Below, one piece after another: positions 52,008-56,383 of a stretch of 56,383 nucleotides of DNA. The notes beneath the pieces were generated by a model that had not been told where the DNA came from, did no database searches, and saw only the letters and a list, made by a program, of their open reading frames with translations. The translations under genes and the position numbers were made by a program. Source of the stretch: Treponema sp. (lineage in GTDB: Bacteria; Spirochaetota; Spirochaetia; Treponematales; Breznakiellaceae); NCBI GenBank assembly GCA_031266175.1, contig JAISBN010000101.1, positions 1 to 56,383 of the forward strand, in the 5' to 3' direction. Positions within the stretch are counted from its first letter, which is position 1. Every line of letters begins with the position of its first letter.

Positions 52008-52934
52008 ATGAAAGGTTTGAAACTGAAAGGAGCGGCGGCGCTGATCTTTTTTGCGGTCCTGGGAGGATGCGACGCGGCGAAACAGCCCGCGGACGCTTCC
52101 GTACCAGCGGGCTGGCCGGAGGAACTGGTAATGTGCTACCTCCCCAACGAGGCCACCGAGGAATTCGCCGAATACCGGAACGGTATCCAGGGCGACCTCG
52201 GCGCCGCCCTGGGGATCAGGGTAACGGAGGTCAATGCGGCGGACTATAACGCGGTGGTGGAAGCCATGCGGACCGGCCACGCGGACATCGCATCCTTCGG
52301 CCCCGTCACCTACGTGCAGGCCGTGGAACGGGCCGGGGTGGAAGCCATGGTGGTGGTCGCGCCCTTTGGGGACAAAAGCCAGGCCGGCTATACTTCCAAG
52401 ATTATTGTGAAGGCCGGAAGCCCCATCAAAACCCTCCAAGACCTCCGGGGCAAAACCTTCGCCTTTGTGGACCCCGCCTCCACCTCGGGTAACTATGTGC
52501 CCACCCTGGAACTGATGAACGCCTTCGACATGACCAACGAGGACTTCCATACCAACGGAAGGTTCTTCTCTTCCGTCAGTTTTTCCGGGCGGCACCAGAA
52601 CGGGCTCCAGGCGGTGATCAACGGGGACATTGACGCCGCGCCGGTGGCCTCGGACATCCTGGAGGGGGAACTCGCCTCGGGCCGGGTAAAGGAAAGCGAC
52701 TTTACGGTAATCCACCAATCCCCCCTGATACCCAACGCCCCCATTTCGATTCGGAAGGAACTGCCCGCGGACCTGAAGGCGAAGGTCAAAGAGTTTTTCC
52801 TCAACTATAAAAACCCCGACTACTTCCAGTTCATGCTCGGCTGGCCGCTGGAGCGGGAGCCGGAATTTGTGGAAGCCAACGACCGGGACCTGGACTATGT
52901 CCGGGACCTGATGGCCAAGGTGATCCCGCAGTAA
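52008..52934 (+). CDS. phnD: Phosphonate/phosphite-type ABC binding lipoprotein PhnD
   Basis: 308 residues with lipobox AVLGGC (Cys21). PhnD-family features: CYLPNEATEEFAEYRNGIQG, ADYNAVVEAMRTGHADIASF, GPVTYVQAVERAG, LRGKTFAFVDPASTSGNYVP and AVINGDIDAAPVASDILEG. The PASTSG loop usually contacts the phosphonate group. It would deliver phosphonate, phosphite or a related oxyanion to the PhnE permeases. AAGGAG stands 7 nt before ATG 52008. It is intact, unlike phnC and one phnE downstream. Confidence 0.88.
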   Translation: MKGLKLKGAAALIFFAVLGGCDAAKQPADASVPAGWPEELVMCYLPNEATEEFAEYRNGIQGDLGAALGIRVTEVNAADYNAVVEAMRTGHADIASFGPVTYVQAVERAGVEAMVVVAPFGDKSQAGYTSKIIVKAGSPIKTLQDLRGKTFAFVDPASTSGNYVPTLELMNAFDMTNEDFHTNGRFFSSVSFSGRHQNGLQAVINGDIDAAPVASDILEGELASGRVKESDFTVIHQSPLIPNAPISIRKELPADLKAKVKEFFLNYKNPDYFQFMLGWPLEREPEFVEANDRDLDYVRDLMAKVIPQ

Positions 52935-52971
52935 AGTGTAACGGCGAAGAAAGATTCACGGGGGACGCCAG

Positions 52972-53784
52972 GTGGAACCGGTTGTGGAAGTACGGGATTT
53001 ACAAAAAACATACCGGGGTTCGGAAAAACCCGCGGTCCGGGACTTGAACCTTTCGGTAGAGCAGGGTGAGATGATCGGCGTCATCGGTCCGTCGGGGGCG
53101 GGAAAATCCACCCTCCTCCGCTGCATCAACCACCTGGTTACCCCCACGGCGGGGCGGATCTTTATCGAGGGGGAAGAAATCACCGGCGCTTCGCCGGCCA
53201 GGATGCGGAAGCTCCGCCGCCGGGTGGGCATGGTGTTCCAGCACCACAACCTGGTGGCCCGGCTTACGGTGATGCAGAATGTGATGCACGGACGGCTGGG
53301 GTATATGAACACCCTGGACGGTGTGCTGGGCCGCTATACGGAAGAAGACAAGCGGCGGGCGGTAAACATCCTGGAACAGACCGGGCTGGGCGAATTTCTT
53401 TACCACCGGGCGGGGGAACTTTCCGGCGGCCAGCGCCAGCGGGTGGGGATAGTCCGGGCTTTGATGCAGTAGCCTTCGGTACTGCTCTGCGACGAACCCA
53501 TCGCATCCCTGGACCCCGCCAGCGCCCAGGTGGTGATGGAACTGATTCGGGACGTATGCCGCCGCAGGAATACCTGCGCAGCGGGTCCTCCCATCGCCTG
53601 CGTCGTAAACCTCCACCAGGTAGATGCGGCGTTGAAGTACGCGGACCGGATCATCGGCATGTTTGAGGGGGAGATCGTGTACGACGGGCCCGCCGCGGAA
53701 CTTACCCGGCGGGTGATCGAAAAGATCTACGCCAGGCCCATGGAGGAACTGATGATCAGCGCGGAACGGCCGGGGGAACACTAG
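52972..53784 (+). pseudogene. phnC: phnC ATPase gene interrupted by an in-frame amber codon
   Basis: The reading frame encodes 270 residues apart from one TAG at 53470-53472. Before it: Walker A GVIGPSGAGKSTLL, Q-loop GMVFQHHNLVARLTVMQNV and signature LSGGQRQRVGIVRALMQ. After it, in the same frame: PSVLLCDEPIASLDP (Walker B) and VVNLHQVDAALKYADRIIGM (His switch). Relatives read RALMQQP at the junction, so TAG stands where CAG is expected, a single C-to-T change. A product ending at the amber would lack the Walker B motif and be inactive. It begins at GTG 52972. A natural suppressor cannot be excluded, but TAG ends other genes here. Confidence 0.85.
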
Positions 53785-54606
53785 ATGGCGGATCGGAACG
53801 GAACAGCGGAGCGGGCCGCGGGAAAACTGCGGCTGGCGTCCCGGGAAAGCTTTCGGACATCGCTTGTCTTTTTGATTGTCCTTCTCTTCCTCTTCGGCCT
53901 CTCCACGGGCTTTACCCGGTTTAATCCCATCGCCGCCCTTTTTTCCCAGGGGGAATTCTGGAACTTCATCGTAAGCGATTTTGTTCCCCCCTCCGTGGGA
54001 AGGCTTGGAGCCCTGCTCCGGGCGGTGATGCAGACCATTTACATGGCCCTGGCGGCCACGGGGCTTTCGACGATCCTGGCCCTCTTTCTAAGTTTCCCGG
54101 GGACCGCGGCCATCACCCGTTCGGGGGCGATCAATTCCGCGGTCCGGGCCTTTGCTTCGATCCTCCGGAATATTCCCACCCTGGTATGGGCCTTTATCCT
54201 AGTGGCTGCCTTCGGCATCGGAACCGTGGTGGGAATCCTCTCCCTGATCATCGGTACCACCGGTTACCTTACCCGGTTTTTTATCGAGATTCTGGACGAG
54301 GCCGCGGAGGAAACCATGGAGCCCCTCCTGGCCGCCGGAGCCGCCATGCCTTCCATTGTAACCCAGGCCCTGCTGCCCGGCGCCATGCCAGGTTTTATCG
54401 CGTGGATCCTCTACTGCGTGGAACTCAATATCCGGGCTTCCACAATCCTAGGCATGGTAGGGGCCGGGGGCATCGGCCTTTTGCTTATGGGGTACATCAA
54501 ACAGTTCAACTATGCCGCGGCTTCCACGGCGATCCTCGCGGTGGCGGTGATTATCATCGGCGTTAATCTGCTTACCACTTACCTGCGAAAACTGATCATG
54601 CGCTAG
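53785..54606 (+). CDS. phnE: Phosphonate-type ABC permease PhnE (first)
   Basis: 273 residues with about six membrane segments. ABC permease core: FAS-type loop IRNIPTLVWAFILVAAFGIG, EAAEETMEPLLAAGA (EAA loop), and GMVGAGGIGLLLMGYIKQFN near the C-terminus. Begins at ATG directly after the phnC TAG stop. In phosphonate systems two PhnE subunits can form the channel; this one appears intact. Confidence 0.87.
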   Translation: MADRNGTAERAAGKLRLASRESFRTSLVFLIVLLFLFGLSTGFTRFNPIAALFSQGEFWNFIVSDFVPPSVGRLGALLRAVMQTIYMALAATGLSTILALFLSFPGTAAITRSGAINSAVRAFASILRNIPTLVWAFILVAAFGIGTVVGILSLIIGTTGYLTRFFIEILDEAAEETMEPLLAAGAAMPSIVTQALLPGAMPGFIAWILYCVELNIRASTILGMVGAGGIGLLLMGYIKQFNYAAASTAILAVAVIIIGVNLLTTYLRKLIMR

Positions 54607-54630
54607 GAATTAAGAATAAGGAGTGAAACC

Positions 54631-55501
54631 ATGTACCTTGAAGAATCCGATTTTAACCTGATGCTTGAACAGGGCCTGGTCCGGGAACGGTACGGACAAA
54701 GGCCTGAGCCCAGACCGCCCAAAATACCCGTGGGGAACCTGAAGGGGGATCTGCCGGTTTATATTTTTTTACTGTCCCTGGCGGTTTTGACCCTGCTGTC
54801 CCTGGCCCTGGTGGACGCGGAATGGCATAAACTGGCCGAGCGCTTCCCCCGGCTGGGGAAGGTGTTCCTCGACCTGGCCCGCTTTTCAACCGAGCGGTTT
54901 TCCCTTACCATACCTTACCTTTACCGAAACCGTTACCGTCGCGGTCCTGGCCCTGGTCTACAGCCTGGTCCTGGGCCTGGCGCTGGGCGCTCTGGCGGCG
55001 GAAAACATTACCCCCTGGAAACCCCTGTCCCCGGGGATCAAAAGTTTCCTCGCCTTTATCCGGGCGGTGCCCACGCCGGTGTGGGTCCTCCTGGTGCTGG
55101 CTTCCATGGGCTTCGGCATGGCCTCCGGCGTTACGGGGTTGAGCTTCCACGCCACCGCCTTCTTCGGCATGGTCTTTGCCCAGCTTTTTGAGGAGGTCCC
55201 CGGCGAGGCCATCGAGGCGGTCCGGGCCGCCGGGGCCAACCGGGTCCAGGTATTTTTCGGCGCGGTCCTCCCCTCGTCCCTTTCGGGCGTCATCGCCTGG
55301 ACGGCCCTGCGGTTTGAAACGAACTACCAGGAAGCGGCAATCCTGGGCATGGTGGGGGCCGGGGGAATCGGGTACACCATCATGGCCGCGGCGAACAGCT
55401 ACAAACTTGGCCGGGCGGGGCTGGCGGTCCTGATCGTCTTTGTCTTCGCCCTGGGAATAGAGCTCCTGTCGACGTATATCAAACGGCGGGTAAAGGTTTG
55501 A
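54631..55501 (+). pseudogene. phnE: Second phnE permease gene, frameshifted by a 10-nt insertion
   Basis: The first frame (from ATG 54631) encodes MYLEESDFNLMLEQ...LARFSTERFSLT and then loses family resemblance; the true continuation, TFTETVTVAVLALVYSLVLG, runs in the +1 frame to the stop at 55501 with the EAA loop (VPGEAIEAVRAAGA) and GMVGAGGIGYTIM. The junction contains CCTTACC twice at a 10-nt period (54903-54909 and 54913-54919). Removing 10 nt restores FSLTFTETV without gaps, so a small duplication-type insertion caused the shift. A complete protein would have about 286 residues. Confidence 0.83.
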
Positions 55502-55593
55502 TGGTCCGGGAAGGCAAAGTCCGCCCCTGTTCCCGCCGCCGGCTTGTGAACGCCTTTGCTGACAAGGATGACCCCTGCGTTATGCAGGAATTC

Positions 55594-55644
55594 CGAATTC
55601 AAAACAACCACGGACAGACACAGACCAACACGGACAAAATATAA
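55594..55644. repeat. Dispersed ACGGACAGAC repeat, full copy
   Basis: TTCCGAATTCAAAA, ACCACGGACAGACACAGACC and AACACGGACAAAATATAAA, the same order as at 16926-16998 and matching copy C at 2265. Confidence 0.88.
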
Positions 55645-55694
55645 ATTTGAAACTAAAGGTCTGTGTTTGTCCGTGGGGTCGAACCGAAGGTTCG
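55612..55694. repeat. Inverted pair of the repeat and a short hairpin
   Basis: The direct core CCACGGACAGACACAGACC (55612 onward) is met by GGTCTGTGTTTGTCCGTGG (about 55659-55677), 18 of 19 positions pairing. Right after it CGAACC-GAA-GGTTCG (55680-55694) forms a 6-bp hairpin. Confidence 0.75.
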
Positions 55695-55742
55695 TTGCGG
55701 TCATTCCCCGAATTGTGGGTCAAGTTTAGCCCGAAGGAGGGG

Positions 55743-55773
55743 GTGAAACTCCGGCGAGACACCGGAGTTTCAC
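55743..55773. repeat. Perfect 12-bp inverted repeat
   Basis: GTGAAACTCCGG (55743-55754) and CCGGAGTTTCAC (55762-55773) around CGAGACA. No T run follows. The 55502-55938 stretch otherwise holds no convincing gene; open frames there translate repeat sequence. Confidence 0.75.
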
Positions 55774-55855
55774 AGTGCCCCGGAGCCGGGGGCTGTGTGC
55801 GGCTGTGTGCCCCCCTCACTGATAGCGGTAACCGAACCGGGAATGGTAACACTGG

Positions 55856-55939
55856 TCAGCCTTCAGGGCGGGGAGATTCATTTAAACCAGCCAGGAAAAG
55901 GTAAAGTATCATAAGGAATAACAGTATTACTGCTCCCAT
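55856..55939 (-). CDS. Possible 27-residue membrane peptide
   Basis: ATG 55939 to TGA 55856 encodes MGAVILLFLMILYLFLAGLN followed by ESPRPEG, one hydrophobic helix with a short tail. It lies 19 nt after the 55959 gene fragment on the same strand. No strong ribosome site. It may be a small membrane protein or only the tail of a decayed gene. Confidence 0.25.
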   Translation of the reverse strand: MGAVILLFLMILYLFLAGLNESPRPEG

Positions 55940-55958
55940 TTCGTCTTTAATTTTTATC

Positions 55959-56228
55959 TTACCGGTAGTGCTCACGATAGTATTCTTTGCGCTGCCGATC
56001 CCAATATCTGCTGGTATATGAACCTTCGATTGGCGTAACAGTACCATTTCTATCAATAAAAAAAGTATAATATGCAACCCCGGGATCCCCGGGATCAAAA
56101 ATTTCATCTTTTATAATTAATGTAAATCCAACGCCGTCTGTTGGACCGGAAGGTCCGTCAACAATTCGATGTAACATGTATTCATTCCAGACCGGAAGAT
56201 TGTACGGAGGATCATTTTCACTAAACAT
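55959..56228 (-). CDS. Gene fragment or small protein in AT-rich DNA
   Basis: 89 residues: MFSENDPPYNLPVWNEYMLH, RIVDGPSGPTDGVGFTLIIK and AYYTFFIDRNGTVTPIEGSY followed by a basic-aromatic tail RYWDRQRKEYYREHYR. The frame is open for 17 more codons upstream (to TAA near 56274) with INGRHRPNNF before the ATG, so it may be the end of a longer protein truncated by the adjoining mobile element. Base composition is far more AT-rich than the rest of the window, which suggests foreign origin. No family recognised. Confidence 0.45.
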   Translation of the reverse strand: MFSENDPPYNLPVWNEYMLHRIVDGPSGPTDGVGFTLIIKDEIFDPGDPGVAYYTFFIDRNGTVTPIEGSYTSRYWDRQRKEYYREHYR

Positions 56229-56307
56229 AAAATTGTTTGGTCTATGCCTCCCGTTAATATAAATAAATAGACTTGTTTAATAACCACAAGGATGTCATAA
56301 TAATGGC

Positions 56308-56383
56308 ATGAGAAAGAGAAAGAAGGCAGCGGATGCCAAGGTAGATCTTTTTAAACGGCTGTACGGGGTGAAACCTGTTACAT
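56308..56383 (+). CDS. Start of a probable IS transposase (partial)
   Basis: 25 residues are visible before the window ends: MRKRKKAADAKVDLFKRLYG then VKPVT. A basic start followed by FxRLYGVKPxT resembles the N-terminal helix-turn-helix of IS5-type (HARBI1-like) transposases. AAGGA lies 14 nt upstream. Identification is tentative. Confidence 0.4.
   Translation, partial: MRKRKKAADAKVDLFKRLYGVKPVT

Noticed and set aside
33919-53784. TAG recoded as an amino acid (amber suppression as a genome trait).
   Set aside because: Two genes have internal TAG, but TAG also ends intact genes such as the GH57 enzyme (4735-4737), the importer ATPase, the 14981 barrel gene and the first phnE, so general recoding is unlikely.
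55647-55904. 85-residue plus-strand frame near the right end.
   Set aside because: It starts within the dispersed repeat and crosses the 12-bp hairpin; composition does not look like protein and no ribosome site is present.
1-56383. tRNA, rRNA or known riboswitch genes.
   Set aside because: I looked through the gaps between genes for cloverleaf ends or conserved cores and saw none; a covariance-model search would be decisive.

Overview
The window reads as chromosomal DNA of a spirochaete of the Treponema group, with unusually high GC for that group. The main evidence is a tandem pair of FlaA periplasmic-flagellar sheath genes (49574-51147) behind a perfect sigma-70 promoter, a UPF0164/FadL-like outer-membrane protein divergent from a TPR protein and a SpoIIE-type phosphatase (an arrangement I recall from Treponema pallidum), many secreted lipoproteins and beta-barrels, and an Rpn-type (PD-(D/E)XK) element. 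The species cannot be fixed from sequence alone; a termite-gut or environmental Treponema relative is an inference.

Layout. 1-4.7 kb: end of an unknown gene, a transglutaminase-like secreted protein (-), an RluA-type pseudouridine synthase, an intergenic repeat cluster, then a DUF4912 protein overlapping a GH57 alpha-glucan branching enzyme. 4.7-14.2 kb: FadL-like OMP (-) divergent from a TPR protein, a 1526-aa beta-propeller/HAMP/SpoIIE phosphatase and a small coiled-coil protein, closed by a terminator. 14.3-16.9 kb: minus-strand operon of two paralogous beta-barrels and an RlpA-like protein. 16.9-26.6 kb: a 21-nt tandem array and a cluster of four large lipoproteins (two with DUF5018-like repeats, three with GGG/MxGGTISGN beta-helix repeats). 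26.7-31 kb: rubrerythrin, HD hydrolase, mnmA and an ABC exporter with a His-rich N-terminus. 31-33.9 kb: a TrpXYZ-type ABC importer (-). 33.9-35.6 kb: a decayed Rpn gene and an OMP. 35.7-40.4 kb: DUF4105 protein, lipA, split lipoate ligase (small accessory domain then catalytic domain), and two unknown genes. 40.6-48.5 kb: GAF/HD-GYP protein, then the minus-strand infC-rpmI-rplT-coiled coil-zapA-manA-yaiI operon, a membrane protein, a DUF3298 lipoprotein and class II aldolase. 48.5-51.9 kb: an unknown gene, flaA pair and a putative nuclease with a winged helix. 52-55.5 kb: a phosphonate-type ABC operon (phnD, phnC, phnE, phnE) in which phnC has an amber codon and the second phnE a frameshift. 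55.5-56.4 kb: repeats, an AT-rich patch with a gene fragment, and the start of a probable transposase.

The most unusual content is non-coding: three intergenic arrays with the same 21-nt period but different sequence, each just after a gene stop codon and each unit carrying a dyad; a dispersed repeat with core ACCACGGACAGACACAGACC that borders two of them; and several promoters whose -10 box lies 5-9 nt before the start codon, predicting leaderless mRNAs. At 48.5 kb two divergent promoters share the same -10 bases.
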